64,000 nucleotides of DNA from Hermetia illucens (taxonomy: Eukaryota; Arthropoda; Insecta; Diptera; Stratiomyidae), in the NCBI RefSeq assembly GCF_905115235.1, contig NC_051851.1, forward strand, positions 68,383,559 to 68,447,558, in the 5' to 3' direction. Below the pieces are notes generated by a model. It saw nothing but the letters and a program-made list of their open reading frames with translations, did not search any database and had not been told where the DNA came from. Of this stretch, positions 1 through 10,299 are shown in pieces; within the stretch, counting starts at the first letter, position 1; each line of letters begins with the position of its first letter. The position numbers and the translations under genes were made by a program.

Positions 1-556
1 TACAAGAGGATTCAGAGAGGAAACTAGTTTTTTCTCTGCTGATCAAACTTTCGAGTTCGATCCATTTAATTGTCACAGTAGAGACGTATGCCATTTTTAG
101 GAACTTTAACGATGTCTCACCTTGCACTTTCCGTATAAGTTAAAGTGACAACTCTGGGGGAAACCATCAACCTCAGAGGTTTTACTTGAGGAGCAGTCTA
201 TATTCGCGCGCTACGATGACTAGCCATTTTATTCACAAGTGGCAGAACTTTACCGGATGGGACACCGTGGTGAAGTGTTCCCTTTTCCTCTCCAGCTACT
301 CGTGATCGTACATGATGAGCCTACTATTAACGTCTCCCACAGAACCACATAAAAATTTGCGACCATATGGAAGTTATTTGGGGGGGCGGGGGGGGGGGGA
401 CTTCGTACAGTATTAGAGCTCCAGCATGCCACACTCGGCAGTACTTGCAGCGATCAACACCGCAGTCAGCTAAATCTTGTGACTGTTTTTCGGGGACATA
501 GTTGACGAACTGAATAGTCCCCGTTTCCACATCCCTGGCATTTAAATCCACCATTC
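1..556. other. Unassigned sequence with G-run
   Basis: No recognised gene. A G-rich run (about 381-400, nearly all G with one C) could form a G-quadruplex. The minus strand holds an open stretch at 327-584 that is listed separately. Confidence 0.4.
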
Positions 557-584
557 CGATCATGTCGGAGTGGTTAGAGCACAA
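327..584 (-). other. Short unrecognised ORF (possible exon or repeat fragment)
   Basis: An 85-codon minus-strand frame. From its internal methionine it reads MIGMVDLNARDVETG and later has a compact CGVDRCKYC cysteine cluster, so composition looks protein-like up to that point. The downstream part (proline run, then the complement of the G-run) looks non-coding. I do not recognise the family and see no promoter. It overlaps the start of the SINE at about 560. It may be a captured exon, a transposon piece or chance. Confidence 0.2.
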
Positions 585-835
585 GGCTGTTGTACGGAAG
601 GCCGCGGTGGCAATGGCATTTGTATCGTGATTTGACGTTGAATACCAGTCGACTCAGCTGTGAATGAGTACCTGAGTCAAATCAGAATAATAATCTCGGG
701 CGAGCGCAATGCTGACTACATTGCCTCCTACAGTGTACTGTTACGGTTTTGAATGAATTGTTCTAACACACTTTAAGACCTTGATCCAATATGGATTATT
801 GCGCCAACGATTTTTATTATTATTATTATTCCGAT
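560..835 (+). repeat. tRNA-derived SINE, copy 1
   Basis: It begins with a tRNA-like head (AGTGGTTAGAGC, A-box region). A conserved body follows, shared closely with 45944-46230, including CAGTCGACTCAGCTGTGAAT and ACTACATTGCCTCCTACAGT. It ends in a short TTATT-rich tail near 810-835. This copy has lost the B-box stretch that copy 2 keeps. The last part, TTGCGCCAACGAT, resembles the end of the RTE elements in this window. Confidence 0.7.
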
Positions 836-1666
836 CAAAATTTCACTTTTAAGAACCTTACGGTGGACCACATTCAATTTACAATTATTATCTTGTCCGA
901 AAGCAACTTCCAAGTAACGTGCGGTGCTTCGTGGTTGCCGCTCGGTGCATCGTCCATCTTTTTTCGAGGCGTGGATAACGTCACTATAGCGAAAAAGTCT
1001 CGAAATTAAAGCGATGGGAGCTCGAACTAGTTTAGCTACATGGTTGTAATATTTGCTTGTCACCAACTTCATCCGTTAATTTTATTTCCATATATTTCCA
1101 TTTTTTCTTCAATCAGATTGTCAGCGCTTCCACAATTATCTTCCCCTCATATTCTCACTACTATGTTTTGTTTCTAATCGAGCATGACCCTCCATTTTAT
1201 ATATCTTCTCATTGTCTTTTCATCGTACCCATTGTGGTTGAATCTCCGTTGGATATCGTCTTTCTAAAAATGTCTAAGCAAAATATTTTCTTGATATGTT
1301 AGTTGCGTGTTTGCTGATGGCCACCTTCTTTTCAGTTGGCCCTCAATTATTCATTGATCCGTTATTGTTTTCATTTGAGACTAATCGTTGCAAGCAATTT
1401 ATTAAACAACTGGTTAATCTATTATATACAGATCGGAGTGGTGATAAATATTATTTTTCTATAAATAAATGTGATTGTGAAGTAGCGGGTCTTTCTCGTA
1501 ACATTCGTTGAAAAATATTAGGTCCTTTTACGGGAAGTTTTCCGATAGATAATTATTAGATATAGATAATTATTATATTTTGGAAGTCAATTGATAAAGC
1601 GCTTTTAAAAAACGTTATAGGGGTAATTTTTTTCAATTTTAAAAAGTATATGTACTTTTACATGTA
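836..1666. other. AT-rich sequence, nothing recognised
   Basis: Small ORFs without recognisable motifs. The stretch ends at the TA target site of the mariner. Confidence 0.4.
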
Positions 1667-2977
1667 CAGGGTGCGGCAGCATAACTTCCTTTTTTCAAAA
1701 CTCAATAAAAACTATTGTATGCATCGGAAAATATTTTTTATAATGTAGGTACATGTCTAAAGTTTTTATTTACATTGTTTTGAAGATCAAATCTGTTAGG
1801 TGACGTCCCCCATTCTCCATACATTGGGTAAACCGATTTCTGGCGTTTACCATGACTCTTGTTAGCATAGCAGGTGTTATGTTGGCAATTTCTTCTTGGA
1901 TGTTGGTCTTCAAATCTTGTAGGGTTCTTGGACGGTTCACATAAACACGGGATTTCAAAAAACCCCATAGAAAAAAATCACAAGGGGACAGATCGGGAGA
2001 GCGTGCCGGCCATTCCAAATCGCCTCTAATTGAGATAAGGCGCTCTGGAAAGTGTTCCCTCAAAACAGCCATCGATGCTCTTGAAGTGTGTGCTGCTGCA
2101 CCGTCTTGTTGGAACCAAGTGTCCCCCAAATCCAAATTTTCTAGCCGTGGGAAAAAAAAATTCTGTAGCATGTTTACATACCGGTCCGAATTCACTGTCA
2201 CTGTAACCTCATTGTCCTCAAAAAACCAGGGACCAATCATTCCAGCTGAGGAAATTGCACACCACACTGTGACTTTGGGTGAATGCAAAGGCTTTTGATG
2301 CAATTCTCGGGGGTTGGTGTCAGCCCAGTAACGCATGTTTTGTTTGTTAACCGACCCACACAAATGAAAATGGGCTTCATCGCTAAAAAACAATAGCACC
2401 CTCGGGAACGATATCAAGAAGAAGCTCACACGCATTCATCCGAGAATTGAAGTCACGTTCTGAAAGTTCCTGCACTATCGCCATCTTATAGGGATGAAAA
2501 TGAAGATCATCACGAAGAATTCTTCTCACAGAACGATCGGATAGTCCAAGGGCAGATGCATGTTTGCACGCAGAACGCCGTGGCGATCGCAACATTGACG
2601 CTCTCACTGCTTCAATGTTCTCAGGTGATCTAACGGGCCGAGGGACTCCAGTTCTTCCTTTTGTCGCACTTGCAGTTTGTCTGAATGTAGTGACCCATGT
2701 AACAATTGATTTGCGATCTGGGACGGGAGCCAACGGGGCCAAATTAAAGCGATTCCGAAATGCACGCTGTGTTGCAATAACCGAACATCCGCTTGAAAAG
2801 TAAACCTCAACGGCAAAGGCACGCTCCTCACTATTCCAACGCATGATGGCGACTGAACCGTGTCGGGACAAAACTTTACAGTATCCCCTCTTGAACGAGA
2901 CCACTAGCGCTCCGCTATGACATCAACTAACTAGGTGGCGCGCATTTTAAAAAAGGAAGTTATGCTGCCGCACCCTG
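1667..2977 (-). mobile_element. Tc1/mariner transposon, rosa-like (DD41D)
   Basis: A 1311-bp element bounded by perfect 29-bp inverted repeats (1667-1695 and 2949-2977, starting CAGGGTGCGGCAGC) and flanked by TA at 1665-1666 and 2978-2979. The host sequence around the insertion is itself palindromic (ACATG-TA-CATG), as this superfamily prefers. It encodes one transposase on the minus strand, which has a single apparent frameshift. The spacing between the second and third catalytic aspartates is 41 residues, as in the rosa/DD41D group. Confidence 0.85.
1770..2844 (-). pseudogene. Mariner-type transposase, frameshifted
   Basis: Cut-and-paste transposase. I place the start at the methionine at 2844 (MRWNSEERAF). 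The N-terminal part holds helix-turn-helix DNA-binding segments (about residues 1-130, with LGLSDRSVRRIL). The catalytic part has SDEAHFHLCG (first Asp), FQQDGAAAHTS (second Asp) and PDLSPCDFFLWG (third Asp, 41 residues after the second). It ends GGRHLTDLIFKTM at 1770. The two halves lie in different frames that overlap at about 2383-2435, so one indel near 2400 interrupts the gene. No other break is obvious, so inactivation looks recent. Non-autonomous movement by a related transposase remains possible because both ends are intact. Confidence 0.8.
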
Positions 2978-2979
2978 TA

Positions 2980-3611
2980 CATGGCGATACAACAATTAAC
3001 AAAATATAAAAGGTAAAGGGTATGTTTTTCATGGGTAATCACTTTATTTTAAATCGTCGTAGAATAATAATATAACGAGGGTTATTTAACCCCCAATAAG
3101 GCCGCTTAAGATAATCTATTTTTTGTTCTGTTTTGTTCTGTTATTATTTTTCTGTTGATTGTGTGGTATTTCATTTTTTTCAAACCATAATGAACTCCGG
3201 TTGTAAAACACCTGAAAGCGAGGTAAAGAGAATCTGACTAGAAATGAATACTAACATAAACAAAATGATGGTGGCCAATAAGGTATTGATCTTCATATAG
3301 CTATGGTACCAGATTTGATGATAATAGTTTCTAATTCTGTTTCAAAATTAGCTGTGGTCTGTACTTAGTATCTAATTTAGTATATTCTCCACCCATTTCT
3401 TATAATGCCCCTTCCTATTTTGTTTTAAATCTCGAAATAGGGTTAACTCAACATTCATATCTACACACATACAGAAGCAGTGTATATGAGCATAGAAAGA
3501 GGACATTCTTGTTACTGAGAAGTTCAAACCTTTCGCCAATTATTATTTTCGATGCACTACCTCTAGATAACTTCAGACATCCCAATTTTGCAACGATGTC
3601 AACCAATCCAA
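2980..3611. other. AT-rich sequence, nothing recognised
   Basis: No coding motif, RNA gene or repeat recognised. Confidence 0.35.
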
Positions 3612-4515
3612 AAAGCTGTCAGGTGTCTTGGCTTACGCCATCGCTCCATCTCAGGTAGGATCTGCTGTACCTTCTTTTTGTACCATAAATATTGCCTTTA
3701 AAGACTTTCTGAACTGGATCATACTCGCCCATACGGACTAAGGGTCCCACCCATCGCAGCCTATTGAGCCGGATTTTATTCACAACCGTATCGGGCATAG
3801 AACCCAAGTATCCTTGGAATACAGGAGGACCGGCAAGATTAACATCTTGTACACTAAGAGATTTGACCCTGTGATGAGAGGTTTCGGGCGGAACAGTTTT
3901 TGTGAAATGAAATAGGGTCTGTTGGCTGCCAACAACCGTGTGGAGATTTCATCGTCACAGCTATTATCGGTTCTGATTTTCGGCTCCAGATAGGATGAGT
4001 TTCAAAATTGCATTCTCCTAGCTTTATTATTCTCAGTTGACTAGTGCTTTTCGATGTTGTTCTTTCTGCTACCATAGCCGGCGATGAAAAAATGGTACAA
4101 TTGATGACCATATTTCAACAATTTTTCCATCGCTTGCCGCAAAGAGAAAATATGATCCGTTGCTGATTTGCCTGGAGTGAAGTCCCTTTGGTATGGACCA
4201 ATTATGTTTTGGGCGAATGGGGCTATCCGGCCTAGCAAGATAGTGGAAAATATCTTATAAATGGTACTCAGCAACGGACTACCTTTATAATTGGTGCACT
4301 TCGTGATATCCTTTTTATGTATGGCAAAGATAATGCCTCTTGCTGGTCATCAGGCATTGATTCGCCATACTCATTGATTACATATTATCCAGCGCATCTT
4401 TTGTAAAGGTTATTGGCTAGCTGCTCTGTAGCTAATGATCTGTTCGGATAGTGCACGTTCCATGAGAAAATGCGCAAATCTTTGGTCCATTTTCGTGTCC
4501 GTTGTGTAGTCCATT
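3612..4515 (-). mobile_element. RTE-type LINE relic A
   Basis: Minus-strand pieces of the RTE family that is complete at 19275-22397. From the 3' side they include the C-terminal segment NKIRLNRLRWVGPLVRM (about 3680-3790) and the RT entry segment LSTIYKIFSTILLGRIAP with PGKSATDHIFSLRQAMEKLL (4130-4270). The beginning of the endonuclease region (4430-4510) matches 22010-22080. The EN-RT body is deleted and the frames are broken throughout. Confidence 0.7.
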
Positions 4516-5276
4516 CATTCCGGAGCTCCTAACTGGTTTTCAGTGCAAGGTTGTTAGTTCTATTCCACTGAAAAGTGATGGAAAAAAGCGCAAGTTTCTT
4601 TGCTAGTTTAAAACAGGTAATATCTTAGTAAATAGCTAAATGGGCAAGCAAAATCGAAAGGGCATTTTCTCGTGGTATCTGGAGATGATATATACTCGCA
4701 TCACTGAGCACACTCTCTTCGAACAGGTTGAGCAGTATAAGTAGAATATCGTAGCAACCCAGGAAATGAAATTACTGGACAGCGAGATTATGGACATACA
4801 TTCTTAATGGGGGTTCAAATATGAAGGCAATTTTTGCCTAGTCAACGTACACGGTCCTACTAAAGAAAGGAAGGAAGTAACTAAAGTTGTCTTCTACAAC
4901 CGTGTTGAAATTTTGTACGATTCACTGCATGTTAAAATATTACTTTGGAATTTTAACGTTCAAATTGAAAAAGAGGAGGTGGATCAAGCAATAACAGGAG
5001 AGCACAGCTTTTACAAGGCAATAATAATAATGGATAATGCTTCCTTGTCTCCTGTAGGGGTATAATCATAAGTTCCACATGCTTCTCACGTAGACGCATA
5101 CACAAAAGAACCTGAGCATATCCAGATGACCAAACTTACAACCAGATCGGCCATGTATTTATTCAGAAAAGACAGAAGACTCCAGCAGTTTCGATGCTCG
5201 TATATATCGAGTAGCGAAGTACAACTTTAGTGACTAACTGGTGAAAAACACCGATCGTCGCCACAAACCTACACTG
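4516..5276. other. Unassigned sequence
   Basis: No clear gene. The part at 4640-5100 may be an old LINE piece, but I could not place it in a family. Confidence 0.3.
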
Positions 5277-6080
5277 AAACAAGTCGGGGAACCGGAAGCT
5301 GGACGCTTCAGGTATGGACGGTTTTGTGTATTCCTCTTATAATGACATTTAAGTGTGCATGTGACTCAATAGTACGTAACACGTAATATATGCATATATT
5401 ATGTGAAAATATTCACTTTCAAGTGATATTGACATTAAAAGTCTTGAATTTGCAAAGAAGCGACAATTTTGACCCATTATAACTTTGTTAGTAATAATGC
5501 GATTTCCACCAAACTTTGTAGGATCATGCTCTATATTATATTATATTATTATGTAGTACTAGGATGAACTAAAGGGGGTTTTCAAGCCAATTACTAAAAA
5601 AAATATTTCGCAGTCTCTTGTTTTTTTTTCAGATTTTTCGTTGGGTAGTTGCCGAGAATGGGTCCGTTAAAGAAATGATCGCTTCCAACCCCTGCACTTA
5701 CCACCTTTCCAACAAATTTATGTATGTATGTATATTAATATAATTTTAATAATTAGCTGTACAACCCCTTTTTTCATCTCCCCGTTATCCTAGAAATTCT
5801 GCAGCAATGTAGGCTGTAACAGAGCATGATCCTGCCAAGTTCAGTGGAAATCGCATTATTACTAACAAAGTGATAATAGGTCAAAGTTGTGGCTTCTACG
5901 CAAATTCAAGACTTTGAAAGTCAATATCACGCGAAAGTGGATATTCTCACATAATATAAGCATATACATATTACGGGCTAGGTTCTAATCGGACAAATCT
6001 CCACTCAAATGTTTTTATAAAAGAAATACACGAAACCTTTCATACCTGAAGCGTCCAGTTTCCGGTTTCCCGACTTGTTT
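5277..6080. repeat. Foldback/MITE-like element (AACAAGTCGGG ends)
   Basis: The two arms, about 5277-5640 and 5830-6080, are inverted repeats. The left begins AAACAAGTCGGGGAACCGGA and the right is its reverse complement ending CCCGACTTGTTT. Shared internal blocks include the stretches around CTTCAGGTATG and ATTACTAACAAAGT. No transposase is present. Related single arms lie at 44790-45115, 60460-60790 and, weakly, 61830-62110. No target duplication is obvious. Confidence 0.7.
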
Positions 6081-6095
6081 TAATTGGTGTTGGTG

Positions 6096-7111
6096 GTCAA
6101 AGGGTACTATAGGTCCCAGACCGGAACGTGGATCGGTACCCATGATGGGGCATAATACCTGGGAAACGCCTGCTGAACCAACACCAAGAGCTCTACTACC
6201 AAACCCGATCTCCACCTTCACGTGGTGACCGCTGAGAGTTCTTTCTTAACGAAGAGCTGCAGACGGAGAAAGATGAAAGCGAGTTTTATGGGATAAGTTG
6301 TTGGTTGAGTATTTCGATGAACTTCTCAACAGCCAATCACGTCGGAGGCGAACTGAAAACAATGGACAAATAGTGCTAGCACTAAGTATGGAAGAAACAG
6401 TCTGCGCAACTCATTGGCTCAAAAATCATAAGTCATATAAGCTCATCCACATCGAGCAGGCGGCGCGAGATCTTGGGCTGGATATCAATGAAGGCAAGAC
6501 AAAGTATATGGTGGCAATGTCAGCATCGAAAACCAACCAACCAACCACATCAAACCACACTGGTCAAACGGGAAGAAAAAGGATAGGAGAATACAACTTT
6601 GAGACCATTGATAATTTCTCCTATCTAGGGTCGAAAATCACAACCGATAACAGCTACGATCAGGAAATCCGCGCACGGTTGTTGTCAGCCAACAGAGCCT
6701 ATTTCAGCTTATAAAAACTGTTCCGTTCGAAACGTCTCAGCATAGGGTCAAAGCTCTTACTGTACAAGACTATGATCTTGCCAGTCCTCATGTATTCCTT
6801 GGAAACTTGGGTTCTTAGCAAGAAAAATTGCGAACTCTTGGCCGCGTTCGAGAGAAGAATCCTTCGAAGAATTTCTGGCCCCCTACATGAGGATGGACGA
6901 TTCCGTAGCCTACACAATGACGAAATCTATGAGCGATACCATGACCGGTTGTGGATAAATGGAGCGATGGCGTAGATCAGGACGCCAGACAGCTTTTAGG
7001 GATATCGAATTGGTGGACCTCGGCGCAAAACCGGAATGTCTGGAGTTCCTTATTAAGGCGGGCCTAGACCGGATACCGGTTGTTGCGCCGTTGATGATGA
7101 TGATGATATAA
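6096..7111 (+). mobile_element. RTE-type LINE copy B, internally deleted
   Basis: It starts with the same 5' end as the full-length copy (GTCAAAGGGTACTATAGG) and finishes with the RTE 3' end, a GTTGCGCCGTTGATGATGATG tail at about 7083-7111. The leader runs to about 6290. It then jumps into the middle of the reading frame, so most of the endonuclease and the RT core are missing. What remains open at 6298-6714 includes VEYFDELLNSQ, LGLDINEGKTKYMVAMSA and FSYLGSKITTDNSYDQEIRA, which is the post-RT region. A second frame at 6772-6975 carries SLETWVLSKKNCELLAAFER. It is not functional. Confidence 0.75.
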
Positions 7112-8160
7112 GCATTATATCATGCCATTATAGAGGTTTCACGTTGCTGAGTACCATCTATAAGATATTCTCCGCTATATTGCTAGGTTCTCTCGCAAAT
7201 TAGTAACAGATCAGATTTTGCCTTTGCAACTAGCGATGGAAAAACTGTTGGAATTTGGCCATCAGCTGCATCATCTTTTCATCAATTTCAACGCCACTTA
7301 TGATAGCCAGAGTAAATCTGTACACGGCTATGAGAGAATTCGGTATCCCGACGAAATTGATAAAGATGACTAGGCTGACCCTGATCAATGATTTACGTGG
7401 GATGAAAGCAGCAGGATCATTTTAGAGACCATTCGAAATCAATAACGGTCTAAGACAAAAGGATACTCTATGGTGCACTCTTTTTAACCTGGTTCTGGAA
7501 AAAGTGATCCGTGATGCTGAGGTAAACGCGAGCGATACCTTTACTCTTTAACTCTGGCCTATACTGATGATATCGACATCATCGGAAGAACGACCCGAGA
7601 CGTATAGACTGTCTTCAGCCAGATCGAGCAGGCGGCGTGAGATTTTGGGCTGCACATCAATGAAAACGAGAAGAAATATACCAAAAACTAAACAACTATT
7701 ATAAAAACATCAACACTGGTGAAACGAGAACGATAAAGATAGGAGACTACAACTTGGAGACCGTTGATAATTTCTCCTATTTAGGTTCAAAAATCAGAAC
7801 CGATAATACGAGTAGCTAGGACGGTGAAATCCGTACATGGTTGCAGTTAAATAACCTACATAATGATGAAATTTATGAGCGATACCACGACCGTCTGATT
7901 GTCGATAAAATCCCGGTCGCGATTGGCGGGTCACCAAATCTGTCTGGAAGAGGATGATCCAGCCCGGAAAGTCTATAAGGGTTATATTTATGGTAGAAAA
8001 AGAAGACGAGGTAGACTATGAATGAGATGGAGCGGTGGCGTAAACCAAGACAACTTTTAGGGATATCGTATTAGTAGTCATCGGCGCAAAACCGGGATAT
8101 CTGGACTTCCTTATTATGGGAGGTCTAGACCGGATACCGATTGTTGCGTTGATGATGATG
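7112..8160 (+). mobile_element. RTE-type LINE copy D, decayed
   Basis: Directly follows copy B in the same orientation. It starts within the RT domain (GGTTTCACGTTGCTGAGTAC, equivalent to YRGITLLST) and runs through degenerate RT and C-terminal blocks to a second copy of the 3' end (TTGTTGCG then GATGATGATGAT, about 8135-8165). Many stops and frameshifts make it clearly older than the minus-strand copy at 19275-22397. Confidence 0.7.
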
Positions 8161-8299
8161 ATAATAGTTTTTTTTTTAAATTTTATTATTGTTCTCTTCA
8201 TCAGTACTACCCGGACGGAGCGATTTGCTTGATGAGAAGTACTGAGAATGGATAGGAAAAGCAATGCGCACAGATAATATGTACATTGGCCAAGTAGAA

Positions 8300-8695
8300 C
8301 TAACTATTAGGCGATGACGGTTTTACGGTTTCTAACCAGGGCTGAGGCAAATTGTCAGACGCTGCCTCACCTCTGCCCTGAGAGCAGTGTGACCGAAGTG
8401 GCTTGCAGATGTTAAGTGCTCCTTTATATAATTGGCAGAACACAACAGGACTACGAATTATATTGAGCGCAAATCCGTCCTACTGACCAGAGCCTGAGAG
8501 CTGAAAATATATTTTTTTTTTATGATGACGATTTGCCTCTGCCCTGGTAAGAAACCGTAAAACCATCATCGCCTAATATTTTGTAAGTTTGGGTGCTAAG
8601 CCCTAAACGAGTGGACCAAAAAAAAGGGAGTAAGTTGCTCCCCACTTGGTCCGGTCCAACATTAAGTTGATGCGGACTTAGGACCTCACAATTTT
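8300..8695. repeat. Interspersed repeat X, copy 1
   Basis: An unclassified repeat recognised from at least three copies here (also 11670-12165 and 33795-34035). Signature blocks are the inverted pair around GATGACGGTTTTACGGTTTC (about 8312) and GTAAGAAACCGTAAAACCAT (about 8547). Between them lie AGATGTTAAGTGCTCCTTTA and a GGTCCGGTCCAACATTAAGT block. No coding capacity. The inverted inner blocks suggest a foldback element. Confidence 0.55.
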
Positions 8696-9339
8696 CAAAA
8701 AATAGAACTAATTGGTAACAAAGTATTCTCTAAAAATACTGGAGAAGAGGCTAAAATATTACGCGGAAAAAGCCATTGGAGATACCAGGGAGGATTTAGA
8801 GGTGAACGTTAAAGAGGTATCAGGTATCCCCCGTGAAACGAGTGTTTCAGAAATGCTGGAACTTCAACGTCAATGCCTAACAAATACGTCAAATAGCGGT
8901 TGACTTTACGTACGAAATTAATCTCTAGTTCAGCATCCCAACAGAACTCTTTTATCTCACAAAAGCAGCCATGACGGGGCCAATTTCGCTTGTGTGAATT
9001 GAAAACCGACTGATTGATTTTTAACACGCTTTCGACGCGACACGATTTCAAAGTTTTTCAACTTAGCCTGAATAATCCCTGTCTATACCAAAGTACGCTG
9101 CTCTTCAAACCAACACAAGTGGTAGCATATGCCGTTGACATTAATATCGCAGTAAACTTCGCCACTTACCGTGCTTCCTCCAAGGTATCAAAGAAACCCT
9201 CGTGAAGATGATACGGCAGGGAAAGAGATAGGATTACGGGTGAATGATAAAAAAAACAGTGCTTTGAAAGGAAAGTGTAACAAAAATCTTTGGATCAGCT
9301 CGAGGTAGTGACGGATGGGGAATCAGGTACAACAAAGAC
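8696..9339. other. Unassigned sequence
   Basis: Small ORFs at 8712-8903 (+) and 9014-9205 (+) show no motif I recognise. Confidence 0.3.
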
Positions 9340-9545
9340 ACAGGGTCTTATGTAATGGCGACTTAGAAGTGTCTAAAGTGACAAAATTGCGAAAGGTTCA
9401 ATGGACTTGCCAAGTCCAACGACTGGGGGACTCACGAATCCCGAAAAGGGTGTTGAAAGGCGGACAGATATAAGGAATTGGGGCATTGAAAGACTCGAAG
9501 CAATACATTTGGGAAGCTAAGATTCAAAACACGGTGTAACGCCGC
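9340..9545 (+). mobile_element. LINE C-terminal fragment (RTE/CR1-like)
   Basis: The plus-strand translation around 9378-9470 reads KVTKLRKVQWTCQVQRLGD then SRIPKRVLKGG. This resembles the post-RT tail of RTE/CR1-like LINEs, usually of the form LRRLRWAGHVxRMxDxRIPKRVLEG. It is short and closed by stops. Confidence 0.45.
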
Positions 9546-9858
9546 GAAAACGAATTACCATGTCTTCTATGGCTATAGAAAGGTTATATATTGACTGCAG
9601 AATATATTTTTACTATGACGAATAAGATCATTTTCAGTGTCGATGCGCAGCGTAATCCTAAACGAGATTCAATGCCTTATCACCTTGCAAAAAAAGGTTT
9701 AGGAAGTAGTATATAGTAGTATAGACAAATCATAATTTTCAGTCAATATTTCCTTATACAATCAGAATATAGTAAGCATTTACCGCTTCTAATTATACCA
9801 GCTGCTAATTAAAACCACATGCATAATCAAGAAAGCAGAACAGTTTTGAAGATAACTT

Positions 9859-9865
9859 TGCACAC
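9859..9865 (+). promoter_or_regulatory. Metal-response element (MRE) upstream of MtnA-like gene
   Basis: TGCACACGGTCC matches the MRE core TGCRCNC followed by a GG-rich flank, the binding site of the zinc-finger activator MTF-1. It lies about 37 bp upstream of the TATA box of the gene at 10035. Confidence 0.7.
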
Positions 9866-9895
9866 GGTCCACATGCGTTCTAGATCACTAATGAG

Positions 9896-9903
9896 TATAA
9901 ATA
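9896..9903 (+). promoter_or_regulatory. TATA box of MtnA-like gene
   Basis: TATAAATA, with an arthropod initiator-like TCAGT at 9929-9933, about 33 bp downstream. This gives a 5' UTR of roughly 100 bp before the ATG at 10035. Confidence 0.7.
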
Positions 9904-10034
9904 TGGTACAGGTAAAGGTTAACCATCGTCAGTAATTCAATACTTGGATCATACCCAACTATTTCATTATATTCTCGAGCAAAATATTAAATTGCGTTGT
10001 GGGAAAAGATAATAAAACCTAAAGTTCTTGAACA

Positions 10035-10199
10035 ATGCCTTGTCCGGGATGTAGTTCAGGTAAGTTGGAATTGTTGGTCTATCGATCTATTCATTTGATT
10101 CATTTGATACCGATTCTAGGTTGTCAGTGCACATCGCAATCATGCGGAACTAACTGCAATTGTAACCAAGGATGTTCCTGCCAAGGAAGGAAGGATTGA
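10035..10199 (+). CDS. Metallothionein, MtnA-like (34 aa)
   Basis: Two exons. Exon 1 is 10035-10059 (25 bp, MPCPGCSS then phase 1), the intron is 10060-10119 (GTAAGT...TTCTAG), and exon 2 is 10120-10199 ending GRKD-stop. The protein has nine cysteines at residues 3, 6, 10, 12, 17, 21, 23, 27 and 29, mostly as CxC pairs, and no aromatic residue. This is the insect metallothionein pattern; such proteins chelate Cu, Cd and Zn in the cytosol through thiolates. The MPCPGC start and the gene layout resemble Drosophila MtnA, which is about 40 aa with 10 Cys. Here the C-terminal CxC-type tail is missing and the protein stops after GRKD. MRE, TATA and initiator lie upstream. The 25-bp exon 1 is shared with every other Mtn locus in the window. 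Confidence 0.9.
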   Translation: MPCPGCSSGKLELLVYRSIHLIHLIPILGCQCTSQSCGTNCNCNQGCSCQGRKD

Positions 10200-10281
10200 A
10201 AGAGCAGAGAAGTTCACACGGAATCGAAACTGATATACGATAATCTGATGATTCCAAATTTAAAAATTATCTCCCATTTTG

Positions 10282-10287
10282 AATAAA
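10282..10287 (+). terminator. Polyadenylation signal of MtnA-like gene
   Basis: AATAAA 83 bp after the stop codon, followed by a T-rich stretch. Confidence 0.6.
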
Positions 10288-10299
10288 AGAACATGTTTA

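Noticed and set aside
560-835. Functional tRNA gene in the SINE head
   Set aside because: The A-box-like start is not followed by a complete cloverleaf. The same sequence with a SINE body recurs at 45944.
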